NCBI GenBank assembly: GCA_937864205.1
Contig: CALMJB010000113.1
Span: 1 to 14,342, forward strand
Direction: 5' to 3'
Origin: an uncultured Actinomycetes bacterium
GTDB taxonomy: Bacteria; Actinomycetota; Actinomycetes; Nanopelagicales; Nanopelagicaceae
DNA: 14,342 bases
The notes under the pieces were generated by a model, which did not search any database, had not been told where the DNA came from, and was given only the letters and a program-made list of their open reading frames with translations. Of the stretch, positions 7,304 to 14,339 are shown in pieces (within the stretch, counting starts at the first letter, position 1; each line of letters opens with the position of its first letter). A program made the translations under genes and the position numbers.

Positions 7304-8456
7304 GGCTTATCCCTTTTCCTTTGGCAACCAACGATTTCGGCGCAGGTAATTCTTCACCTTTATTTGATTTAAATCTGCGAACACTCTGCGTGATTACTCC
7401 GATTAATAAAAGAAGTGCTGCAATAGAAGTAAGCCAGGTTGTAGTGGTTGAAATAACTGTTAAGTTCAAAGAAATGTAAACCGGGTAGCCAATCGCTTTT
7501 CCATCTAAATCTGTGAGTTGAACTTGCAAGGCGCTGGTGCCAGAGGCAAACACATCTATAGGTAGCAATACTTGTTTTTTAGAATTGGCGGGTAATTCAA
7601 TTTCACCCACAGATCTTGTACCAACCTTTAAGTTTGTAGGTTTTGCAACCATTTTAAGTTTTACATCTGATTCAAAACCATTTACTAAAGTTATTGGCAA
7701 TTTTTGCTTTTCGTTTGTGACTGTAAATTTAGTCGAAGCCACTCTTAACTTATTTCTGACCTCACTCATACTTTTATTGAAATCTGCATAAAAAATCGGG
7801 ATATTTTTTGCATCAATTCCCGGATTCAGTAACTGAGCCAACCTAAGCCTTTGAGCCGCTAATTCTTTAGGATTTACAATCGAGGACAAGATTCTTAACT
7901 GGGTGTCGGCTGAAACAAATGAGGTTATAGCTTCTTTTGGCAACTGCATTTGTTTTTCATTTGGTAAAGAGTTTAATTTAACTGACTTACCTAAAAATTC
8001 TTCCAAGCGAATTTTATTTACCGATTGATAGTATTCATTTTCATCTTTAAATAATTTTTCTATCCATTCTTTCGATGGATTTCCATATGAAATTGATACC
8101 GAATTGTTGGAATTTGAGACTTGCCTAAAACGATCTAACCAATTTTTTGCCACCATATTGTTTATGCCGGCTACCTCATTATTCAACGTGTAGCCATCAC
8201 TCATATCTACGATTTCCTCTAAAGTGGACATATCCACCAAAAAAACTATTTTTGCTTTAGGTGTCAAAAGAAAAATCTGACCCAATTTTCCGGCAGGTTT
8301 TAATTGCTCGCCCAAGCTTTCATCTATGAACTTGCCATTCATTAATCGATTAGTTGGAGCAGAGATCAGTAACTCTTCAACCGCATTAGCTTTAAGCATA
8401 GGCACTAACAGGATGTTGCTAAGAACTAATAGCAAAATTGCTATGGATTTTTTCAC
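7296..8456 (-). CDS. DUF6049 family membrane-anchored extracytoplasmic protein
   Basis: No biochemical function is established for this family. The 386-residue product has a signal peptide (about 1-25: K-K, hydrophobic core, A-N-A cleavage site). A mixed extracytoplasmic region follows, including a beta-rich part near 240-335 that looks Ig-like (inference). A single membrane helix (about 339-358) is followed by a basic tail (R-R-F-K-S-N-K). Family assignment rests on position between murJ and the MutT4-like gene (the place of Rv3909) and on the signal/C-terminal helix layout. Actinobacterial homologues are, as I recall, usually around twice as long, so this looks like a reduced version. It starts with GTG in a 4-nt GTGA overlap with the NUDIX stop. 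No Shine-Dalgarno is visible, so it probably depends on translational coupling. A part in lipid II export or wall assembly is plausible but unproven. Confidence 0.75.
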   Translation of the reverse strand: MKKSIAILLLVLSNILLVPMLKANAVEELLISAPTNRLMNGKFIDESLGEQLKPAGKLGQIFLLTPKAKIVFLVDMSTLEEIVDMSDGYTLNNEVAGINNMVAKNWLDRFRQVSNSNNSVSISYGNPSKEWIEKLFKDENEYYQSVNKIRLEEFLGKSVKLNSLPNEKQMQLPKEAITSFVSADTQLRILSSIVNPKELAAQRLRLAQLLNPGIDAKNIPIFYADFNKSMSEVRNKLRVASTKFTVTNEKQKLPITLVNGFESDVKLKMVAKPTNLKVGTRSVGEIELPANSKKQVLLPIDVFASGTSALQVQLTDLDGKAIGYPVYISLNLTVISTTTTWLTSIAALLLLIGVITQSVRRFKSNKGEELPAPKSLVAKGKGISRG

Positions 8457-9052
8457 GGTTTCAAATCGCCAGATTTTGCAATTAATTTTCTTTCATCTGG
8501 GTAAGCCAATATTGAAACTATCTCATTTAACGGAAACCATCTAACGTCATCAACCTCGGTTACTTGCGGTGCCAACTTTCCACCAGTTTCAATAAAAAGA
8601 AAGTGATGAACTGTTTTATGAATACGTTTTCCGCTAGCCATAAACCAAAAATCAATAACTCCTAATTCACGGACAATTTCAGGTTTGATACCAGTTTCCT
8701 CTTGGACTTCTCGTACCGCAGCTTGCTGTGGGGTCTCACCACTTTCGATATGACCTTTAGGTAAAGACCAAAGCAATCGCTCATGTGATGCATCTTTTGG
8801 ATCTAACCGACCAATCAATAAACCTTTTGTTCCGGTTTTATCAACAACTAATCCGCCGGCACTTACTTCATCAACTCGCTTGGCAAACTTATGATTTTTA
8901 TTAAAACTTTTACTGCGATTTTGCGCAGACCGCTTTTTGTCTGCATTTTTTTTATAACGATTACGTTTTTTAGATGGCTTGGCAGAATTATTTTGTCGCG
9001 CGGTCACGCTTTTGGAATCTGCTGCGCCACCCACATTTTCTGGGGGGGTCAT
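8453..9052 (-). CDS. mutT4: NUDIX hydrolase, MutT4-like, with basic N-terminal tail
   Basis: NUDIX enzymes hydrolyse nucleoside diphosphates linked to another moiety; the substrate is not deducible here. The 199-residue protein has an intact Nudix box, G100-H-I-E-S-G-E106 through R114-E-V-Q-E-E-T-G-I122. Flanking segments (S-A-G-G-L-V-V, L-L-W-S-L-P-K-G and H-K-T-V-H-H-F) match what I recall of M. tuberculosis MutT4 (Rv3908), which has the same place upstream of Rv3909-mviN. Residues about 26-60 are disordered and roughly half Lys/Arg, also a feature of MutT4, possibly for RNA or nucleic-acid contact (inference). The ATG at 9052 has no Shine-Dalgarno but a TAATCT hexamer 6 nt upstream. The first codons contain a run of seven C. 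It is the first gene of the seven-gene minus-strand run. Confidence 0.9.
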   Translation of the reverse strand: MTPPENVGGAADSKSVTARQNNSAKPSKKRNRYKKNADKKRSAQNRSKSFNKNHKFAKRVDEVSAGGLVVDKTGTKGLLIGRLDPKDASHERLLWSLPKGHIESGETPQQAAVREVQEETGIKPEIVRELGVIDFWFMASGKRIHKTVHHFLFIETGGKLAPQVTEVDDVRWFPLNEIVSILAYPDERKLIAKSGDLKP

Positions 9053-9058
9053 AAGGCT

Positions 9059-9064
9059 AGATTA
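9059..9064 (-). promoter_or_regulatory. Putative -10 element (TAATCT) of the NUDIX-DUF6049-murJ-trxB-trxA-cwlM run
   Basis: On the minus strand TAATCT is followed by 6 nt and the ATG at 9052, which predicts a leaderless message starting at or beside the ATG. No clear -35 is visible. It shares a gap of about 100 nt with the divergent CCA-transferase promoter. Confidence 0.5.
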
Positions 9065-9139
9065 CTGATTCATTCTGATAACTCAGGATAAGCACGATAT
9101 ACAAGGCGGTGTTAACTCTTTATCTTCTTTATCAATCGT

Positions 9140-9145
9140 TAGCCT
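9140..9145 (+). promoter_or_regulatory. Putative -10 element (TAGCCT) of the CCA-transferase gene
   Basis: TAGCCT fits TANNNT and lies 8 nt before the ATG at 9154. An overlapping alternative, TAGCAT at 9146-9151, would instead serve the ATG at 9163. No Shine-Dalgarno precedes either start. Support is positional only. Confidence 0.35.
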
Positions 9146-9153
9146 TAGCATTT

Positions 9154-10617
9154 ATGAAACCAATGCGCATCACAAGAGCGGCGGCGGCGAGCTTGGCTAG
9201 TGAGAGTTTGCGCAATTATGCGCCATTTGCAACAGAACTGGCCGAGCGTTTTGCTAAGTCAAATTATCAAATCGCGTTGGTTGGTGGATCAGTACGTGAT
9301 GCAATCTTGGGCCGTTTCAATTCTGGCGCGCAAATGGATTTAGATTTCACAACAAATGCAAAACCGGAAGAAACCAAAAAGTTATTGACTAAGTGGGCAG
9401 ACTCGATATGGGAAACTGGGGCAAGATTTGGCACGATTGCTGCAAATAAAAATGGAATAAATATTGAGATTACAACTTATCGAAGTGAAATATATGAACC
9501 AAATAGTCGAAATCCGCAGGTAAATTTTGGAGACAATATTGCTACAGATCTTAAACGCCGAGATTTCACAATTAACGCGATGGCGCTGGAATTAACAACT
9601 GATACCCCAGAGTTCATAGATTTATATGAAGGACTGACTGATTTAGAGAATCAACTAATCAGAACTCCGGCCAGCGCAACCGAATCATTTGACGATGACC
9701 CACTTCGAATGTTGCGGGCGGCCCGTTTTGCAAGTCAATTAGGTTTTTCGGTCACACCAGAGATTGTTAAAGCGATAACCGATATGTCAGATCGAATCAC
9801 GATTATTTCGGCTGAACGAATTCGAGATGAACTAACTAAATTAATAATGAGTGCAAAACCGCGGTTAGGTTTAACTTTAATTGTCGAAACTAAATTAGCT
9901 GAAAAGATTTTGCCGGAGATTCCAAAACTTAAATTAGAGATAGATGAACACCACCATCATAAAGATGTTTATGAACACACTTTGACAGTATTAGAGCAGG
10001 CAATTGCGTTAGAACATCGGTTATCTGGTCCAAATCTCATCCTTAGGTTGGCGGCATTAATGCATGATGTCGGTAAACCTAAAACTCGAGTGTTATCTGG
10101 TGATGGGCGAGTTTCATTTCATCATCACGAGGTCGTAGGCGCGCGAATTACAAAAGAAAGATTAATGAAATTGCGGTTTGACTCAGATGTAATAGAAAAA
10201 GTTTCAAAGTTAGTTTATTTGCATCTGAGATTTCACGGTTATGGCGATGGTGAATGGACCGACTCGGCGGTGCGTCGTTATGTTCGTGATGCTGGTGATT
10301 TATTAGATCACTTACATGTATTGACGCGGGCAGACTGCACTACTCGCAATGTAAAAAAGGCGGCTAACCTTGCTAAAACTTATGATCAATTAGAAAACAG
10401 AATCGAACAACTTCGGGCGCAAGAAGAGTTAGATCAAATCAGGCCAGATCTGGACGGCAATCAAATCATGCAGATATTGAAAATAAAACCTTCTAAATCA
10501 GTGGGTTTAGCTTATGAGTACCTTTTGGAATTACGGCTAGAAAATGGCCCACTTGGTCAAGAACGTGCCACCGAAGAATTACTTAAATGGTGGAGTTCGA
10601 ATCAGCCAAAAATTTAA
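9154..10617 (+). CDS. pcnA: CCA tRNA nucleotidyltransferase / poly(A) polymerase-family protein with HD domain
   Basis: It adds or repairs the 3' CCA of tRNAs in the cytoplasm; actinobacterial copies are often named pcnA. From the ATG at 9154 it has 487 residues. The nucleotidyltransferase head has G-G-S-V-R-D at 44-49 and the metal-binding D62-L-D64. R-R-D-F-T-I-N-A-M-A is at 135-144, and the tRNA-head motif D-D-P-L-R-M-L-R-A-A-R-F at 181-192. A C-terminal HD phosphohydrolase domain carries a His cluster at 266-269, Y-E-H-T and H304-D305 followed by V-G-K-P. Upstream in-frame codons back to a GTG at 9109 would add a hydrophobic stretch not seen in the family, so I reject them. It is divergent from the NUDIX gene, as in Mycobacterium. 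Its last 35 nt overlap the convergent MFS gene, so both C-termini are encoded by the same DNA. Confidence 0.95.
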   Translation: MKPMRITRAAAASLASESLRNYAPFATELAERFAKSNYQIALVGGSVRDAILGRFNSGAQMDLDFTTNAKPEETKKLLTKWADSIWETGARFGTIAANKNGINIEITTYRSEIYEPNSRNPQVNFGDNIATDLKRRDFTINAMALELTTDTPEFIDLYEGLTDLENQLIRTPASATESFDDDPLRMLRAARFASQLGFSVTPEIVKAITDMSDRITIISAERIRDELTKLIMSAKPRLGLTLIVETKLAEKILPEIPKLKLEIDEHHHHKDVYEHTLTVLEQAIALEHRLSGPNLILRLAALMHDVGKPKTRVLSGDGRVSFHHHEVVGARITKERLMKLRFDSDVIEKVSKLVYLHLRFHGYGDGEWTDSAVRRYVRDAGDLLDHLHVLTRADCTTRNVKKAANLAKTYDQLENRIEQLRAQEELDQIRPDLDGNQIMQILKIKPSKSVGLAYEYLLELRLENGPLGQERATEELLKWWSSNQPKI

Positions 10618-11902
10618 ATTTCCTTAAAAAAATTAAGTTGTAAAAAAATAGAAGGAAAGCAAAAAGTATTGGTAAAGATTTAGCGATACCTGATGCTGGC
10701 AGTAAAACCGCGGCCATCAGTGCACCGCAGACAATGCCAAAATTCACAACCACATCGTAAAAAGCAAAAACTCGGCCGCGATAATCATCATTTACGCGGG
10801 ATTGTGCCAAGGCATCCGTAGTCACTTTTATAGCTTGTCCAAATAATCCCAAAAAGAAAGCGGAAACAATCAGATTAATTTCATTGATTGAAATAGCAAA
10901 GTTAGTTAGTGCTAAGACACACAACAAAAGCATGATTCTTATAAATCTATGCCGGCCAAATTTACTTACTCCATAAGGAGCGATTACTGCCCCGACCCCA
11001 ACACCAATGCCGGCAATAGCTAGCGCAAATCCGAAACTCGTTAATCCGGTGTCTGGCAGATTTGGATCATTGAATGTATTTCGTTCTAATAACAGTGCCA
11101 TTAATGTCAAAGCAGTTAAAGAACTTCTTTGTAGAGCAACGGTAACTATTGCTCGAATGATGTCATTATGTTCACGTAGTGCGACAAAACCAGCTTTTAT
11201 TTCATTTACTTTGACAGTTGCCGAACTGATTTCGAATTCCATCGGCCCAATTTCTCGTTCTGTAAATCTATTCATAAAAAGTGCTGCACTTAGATAACCC
11301 AAAATAGCGATGCAAATTAGAACCGAATCAAGATTGTCTGAAGAAAAATTCAAATCTAGTAATTTTTTAATGCCGATTCCGAGTCCACCCCCAATCACAA
11401 CAAAAATAGTTCCGCCAGTTACGGCAATTGCATTTGCTGAAATTAATTGCTCTTTTTTTGTGTTAGTTTCTAAAGTCAATGGCAGGGCGGCAGATAAACC
11501 GGCCAGAATTAAACGGTTTGCACCGAAAACACACAACACAAAAGCGACTAGCAATATATTTGAGAATTTATTTTGTAGAACTATCGCTATTAAAATACAT
11601 AAAACTGCTCGAATTAAATTAGAATTTCTGATAATTCTTTGACGCGAAAAACGATCAAGGATTACTCCGGCAAATGGCGCGACAATTGAATAAGGCAATA
11701 AAACCGTGGCAAACGCGGTTGCTGCTGCCGTTGCATTTGGCTGACGTTCTGGTGAAAAAAGTACATATGATGCAAGTGCGGCTTGAAATAATCCATCAGT
11801 AATTTGCCCACACCATCGAACCAACAGAAGTTTTCGAAGTTTTTTACCAGAGACAATTTGCCAGAATTCACCGATATTTTCTGGGCGGATTTTAAGTCTC
11901 AT
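10583..11902 (-). CDS. Major facilitator superfamily permease, substrate unknown
   Basis: This is a polytopic inner-membrane transporter of about 12 helices. From the ATG at 11902 it is 439 residues. The classic MFS motif A between helices 2 and 3 reads G-V-I-L-D-R-F-S-R-Q-R (about 79-89). A Gly-rich helix with G-I-G-V-G-V-G-A lies in the second half, and the R-V-N-D-D-Y-R-G-R-V-F-A segment resembles the equivalent loop of MFS_3-type exporters. An in-frame ATG at 11953 would add 17 residues reaching past the DUF5318 start. I prefer 11902, which has TACGCT 6 nt upstream and starts the conserved part. The start region is divergent from DUF5318 and the end overlaps the CCA-transferase gene by 35 nt. 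Drug or metabolite export is a guess from the family; no substrate clue is visible. Confidence 0.88.
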   Translation of the reverse strand: MRLKIRPENIGEFWQIVSGKKLRKLLLVRWCGQITDGLFQAALASYVLFSPERQPNATAAATAFATVLLPYSIVAPFAGVILDRFSRQRIIRNSNLIRAVLCILIAIVLQNKFSNILLVAFVLCVFGANRLILAGLSAALPLTLETNTKKEQLISANAIAVTGGTIFVVIGGGLGIGIKKLLDLNFSSDNLDSVLICIAILGYLSAALFMNRFTEREIGPMEFEISSATVKVNEIKAGFVALREHNDIIRAIVTVALQRSSLTALTLMALLLERNTFNDPNLPDTGLTSFGFALAIAGIGVGVGAVIAPYGVSKFGRHRFIRIMLLLCVLALTNFAISINEINLIVSAFFLGLFGQAIKVTTDALAQSRVNDDYRGRVFAFYDVVVNFGIVCGALMAAVLLPASGIAKSLPILFAFLLFFYNLIFLRKFKFLADSNSTI

Positions 11903-11908
11903 CTCATA

Positions 11909-11914
11909 AGCGTA
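11909..11914 (-). promoter_or_regulatory. Putative -10 element (TACGCT) of the MFS gene
   Basis: On the minus strand TACGCT is followed by 6 nt and the ATG at 11902. A competing reading is TTGCCA (11937-11942) as -35, a 17-nt spacer and TTAAAT (11914-11919) as -10, which would give a very short leader. Either way the promoter lies in the 42-nt gap to the divergent DUF5318 start. Confidence 0.4.
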
Positions 11915-11930
11915 TTTAATGAAAGCAAGA

Positions 11931-11936
11931 TAATCT
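11931..11936 (+). promoter_or_regulatory. Putative -10 element (TAATCT) of the DUF5318-PBP unit
   Basis: TAATCT, identical to the hexamer before the NUDIX gene, lies 8 nt before the ATG at 11945. The overlapping GATAAT at 11929-11934 is an alternative register. No Shine-Dalgarno precedes the ATG. The site faces the MFS promoter within the same short gap. Confidence 0.45.
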
Positions 11937-11944
11937 TGGCAATT

Positions 11945-12364
11945 ATGAATCAATTCCTCACGACTATGCGCGATGTGATTGATTATTCATTAGATAGAAG
12001 GTCAACATTGGTAGCGCTATTTCGCGGTGATCCAAGTGCGACCGATGCATGTGATGCACACCCGTATTTGATGAGAGCGGCTAAATATCACGGAGAATCT
12101 ACCGAACGTATCTGCCCGGTCTGTCGAAAAAAAGGTTTAACAGAGTTGCGGTATACCTATGGTGATCAACTCGGGCAATATTCCGGTCGAATAAAAAATT
12201 TAGTTGAATTGCAGGGAATGCAAAGTGAATTTGGTGAGTTCCGGGTTTATCAGGTGGAAATATGTCAGGGCTGTGGTTGGAATCATTTGATTAGATCTTT
12301 TAGTTTAGGCGATGGACAAAATCGAAAACCACCTAGAAAAGTAAAAACCATAGAGGATGAGGAT
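11945..12364 (+). CDS. DUF5318 family protein with two CxxC pairs (zinc-ribbon-like)
   Basis: No function is established. From the ATG at 11945 the product is 140 residues, close to the 137 I recall for M. tuberculosis Rv0049. It matches that protein in pattern: V-I-D-Y-S-L-D-R-R-S, C-D-A-H-P-Y-L-M-R-A-A-K-Y-H-G, I-C57-P-V-C60-R-K, and C107-Q-G-C110-G-W-N-H-L followed by an S-F-S-L-G segment. The two CxxC pairs, 47 residues apart, could bind one zinc ion (inference). No signal peptide or membrane helix is present, so it is cytoplasmic. An ATG at 11966 is an alternative start. Upstream in-frame sequence to 11804 only shadows the MFS gene and is rejected. It lies 4 nt before the PBP gene after its stop codon, a tight pairing also seen as Rv0049-ponA1, which hints at a role tied to the PBP or to wall growth. 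Confidence 0.88.
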
Positions 12365-12371
12365 TAATTAA

Positions 12372-14339
12372 ATGAGTGAACTCAAATCGACATCCTCGAA
12401 ATTATTAGTTTTAGTCTTTGGTTCATTATTTGTTATAGGTACTTTTGTATTTGGATTTGCTTATTTCACTGTGAAGATTCCAGATCCAAATGCTTATGTA
12501 AATTCGCAAGCCACCATAATTCAATATTCAGATGGCAGCGAAGTGGGCCGGATCGGTTCTGAAAATCGAACCATCGTAAAACTAGCGGCAATTCCTCTTG
12601 ATGTACGTCATGCTGTGTTGGCCGCAGAAGATCGAAATTTCTATTCAGAGCATGCCTTCAGCCCCACCGGATTAGTTCAAGCAGTTTGGGATAACGTGAT
12701 TACTTTGGGCAAAGGTCGTGGTGGTTCGACCATTACACAGCAATATGCAAAAACCGCTTTCTTAACACCAGAGCGATCAATCATTCGAAAGTTAAAGGAA
12801 TTGGTGATTGCGATCAAACTTGAAAATCAATTTACCAAAGATCAAATTCTAGAAAATTATTTAAACACTATTTATTTTGGTCGGGGTTCTTACGGAGTTG
12901 AAACCGCTTCACAGGTTTATTTTGGGCGCAGCGTTGATCAATTAGATATTCCACAGGCGGCGGTGCTGGCAAGTTTATTGAGAAGCCCTGGTTTGTATGA
13001 CCCGGCAATTAGAAAAGCCAATGAAGAACGTTTAAAACAACGGTTCAAGTATGTAATTGACGGAATGGTTGAAGAAAAATGGTTGAGCAAAGATGATGCT
13101 GAAAAAATTCAATTACCAACTGTTAAACCTAGGGTTACATCAGGTGCCTTAGCAGGACCAAAGGGCTATTTAATATCTTGGGTTGAGCGAGAATTAAATA
13201 ATTTAGGTTTTACCGATGAACAACTTTTAGTTGGCGGTTATGTAATTAAGACCACCTTAGATAAAGATGCACAACAGGCGGCAGTTGATGCAGTTGATAA
13301 GCAAGCTCCGGCAAAAGCGCCAGATAATTTACATATTGGATTAGTCGCAATTCGGCCCGGAACCGGCGAGATTCTGGCGATGTATGGTGGAAAAGATTAT
13401 TTGAAGTATCAATTCAATGCGGCAACACAGGGAATAACTTCAGCCGGATCTTCTTTCAAACCTTTTGCACTTATCGCTGCTTTAGAACAAGGAATTCCAC
13501 TCACATCTATTTGGAATGGTGATTCGCCAAAAGTTTATGATGATGGATTAGGTCGGCCATATGAAGTTAATAATTACGGCGATGAAAAATGGGGAGACAT
13601 CTCATTACTAAATGCAACCATTCATTCAGTTAATACAGTTTATGTTCCATTAGGAATGAAAGTCGGACTTGAAAAAGTTGTTGATGTGGCTCGTCGCGCC
13701 GGGATTCCAGAAAATGTTGAAATGGTGCCAGCACCTTCAGTTTCACTTGGTGTTGCCAGTCCACACGTAATTGATTTAGCCGCTGCTTATGCAACATTTG
13801 CTGCGCAAGGTATTTATGCAAAACCATTCATTATCAGTGAAGTAAAAGGGGCAAATAAGGGAGTTTTGTACCAAGGAAAAATTCAAGCTCAAGAGGTTTT
13901 CAATAAAGATGTAATGGCAGATTTAACTTACGCATTACAACAAGTAACAGTTAGCGGAACTGGAGCAGTTGTTCGCGGAATAATGCCAAATCGTCCTGCG
14001 GCAGGAAAGACCGGAACATCAAATGACAATGCATCGGCTTGGTTCAACGGTTACACCCCGCAGGTCGCCGCATCGGTTTCGTTTTATCGAGATGATGCAA
14101 CTCAGACATTAAATGGAATTGGCGGTTTAACTTCAGTAACCGGTGGATCATTTCCAGCCAGAATTTGGGCAACCTTTGCATCTGCATATTTAAAGAGTCA
14201 ACCGGTGGCAGATTTTCCAAGCCCGGTAAATATAGGCGGAACTGCGCCAGTTGATTTACGAAACTCAGTTCCAACATTGCCGCTTGATTCGGTGGTAAAA
14301 ACTCCCACACCAACACCTTCAAAAACTAAAAAACGCTAA
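12372..14339 (+). CDS. ponA: Bifunctional class A penicillin-binding protein (PonA/PBP1A-like)
   Basis: This enzyme polymerises lipid II into glycan strands and cross-links the peptides on the outer face of the membrane. The 655-residue product has a short cytoplasmic N-terminus and one signal-anchor helix (about 11-33). The GT51 transglycosylase domain follows (about 55-230), with catalytic E87 in A-A-E-D-R-N-F, G-G-S-T-I-T-Q-Q at 117-124 and the E-N-Y-L-N-T-I-Y-F-G-R-G segment around 161-172. The transpeptidase domain has the nucleophile S360 in S-S-F-K, S419-V-N and K546-T-G-T. The C-terminus is a short Thr/Pro-rich and basic tail (T-P-T-P-T-P-S-K-T-K-K-R) with no PASTA repeats. GAGGA lies 8 nt before the ATG. 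It follows DUF5318 by 7 nt (after the stop, 12367) and ends 3 nt before the window edge. In relatives rpsF-ssb-rpsR-rplI often lies just beyond. Confidence 0.96.
   Translation: MSELKSTSSKLLVLVFGSLFVIGTFVFGFAYFTVKIPDPNAYVNSQATIIQYSDGSEVGRIGSENRTIVKLAAIPLDVRHAVLAAEDRNFYSEHAFSPTGLVQAVWDNVITLGKGRGGSTITQQYAKTAFLTPERSIIRKLKELVIAIKLENQFTKDQILENYLNTIYFGRGSYGVETASQVYFGRSVDQLDIPQAAVLASLLRSPGLYDPAIRKANEERLKQRFKYVIDGMVEEKWLSKDDAEKIQLPTVKPRVTSGALAGPKGYLISWVERELNNLGFTDEQLLVGGYVIKTTLDKDAQQAAVDAVDKQAPAKAPDNLHIGLVAIRPGTGEILAMYGGKDYLKYQFNAATQGITSAGSSFKPFALIAALEQGIPLTSIWNGDSPKVYDDGLGRPYEVNNYGDEKWGDISLLNATIHSVNTVYVPLGMKVGLEKVVDVARRAGIPENVEMVPAPSVSLGVASPHVIDLAAAYATFAAQGIYAKPFIISEVKGANKGVLYQGKIQAQEVFNKDVMADLTYALQQVTVSGTGAVVRGIMPNRPAAGKTGTSNDNASAWFNGYTPQVAASVSFYRDDATQTLNGIGGLTSVTGGSFPARIWATFASAYLKSQPVADFPSPVNIGGTAPVDLRNSVPTLPLDSVVKTPTPTPSKTKKR

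Noticed and set aside
9109..9153. GTG start for the CCA transferase at 9109
   Set aside because: It adds a hydrophobic Leu/Tyr-rich stretch absent from the family and has no ribosome site. The ATG at 9154 with a TANNNT 8 nt upstream is better.
9932..9966. His-rich stretch in the CCA transferase as a metal-binding novelty
   Set aside because: A His cluster just before the HD domain is usual in actinobacterial members of this family.
11804..11944. Longer in-frame start for the DUF5318 gene (187 residues)
   Set aside because: The extra 47 residues only mirror the MFS gene on the other strand, do not resemble the known family N-terminus, and have no promoter or ribosome site. The family is about 140 residues.
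11903..11953. 17-residue N-terminal extension of the MFS protein from an ATG at 11953
   Set aside because: It would cross the divergent DUF5318 start and promoter and adds non-conserved residues. The ATG at 11902 has its own -10-like hexamer.
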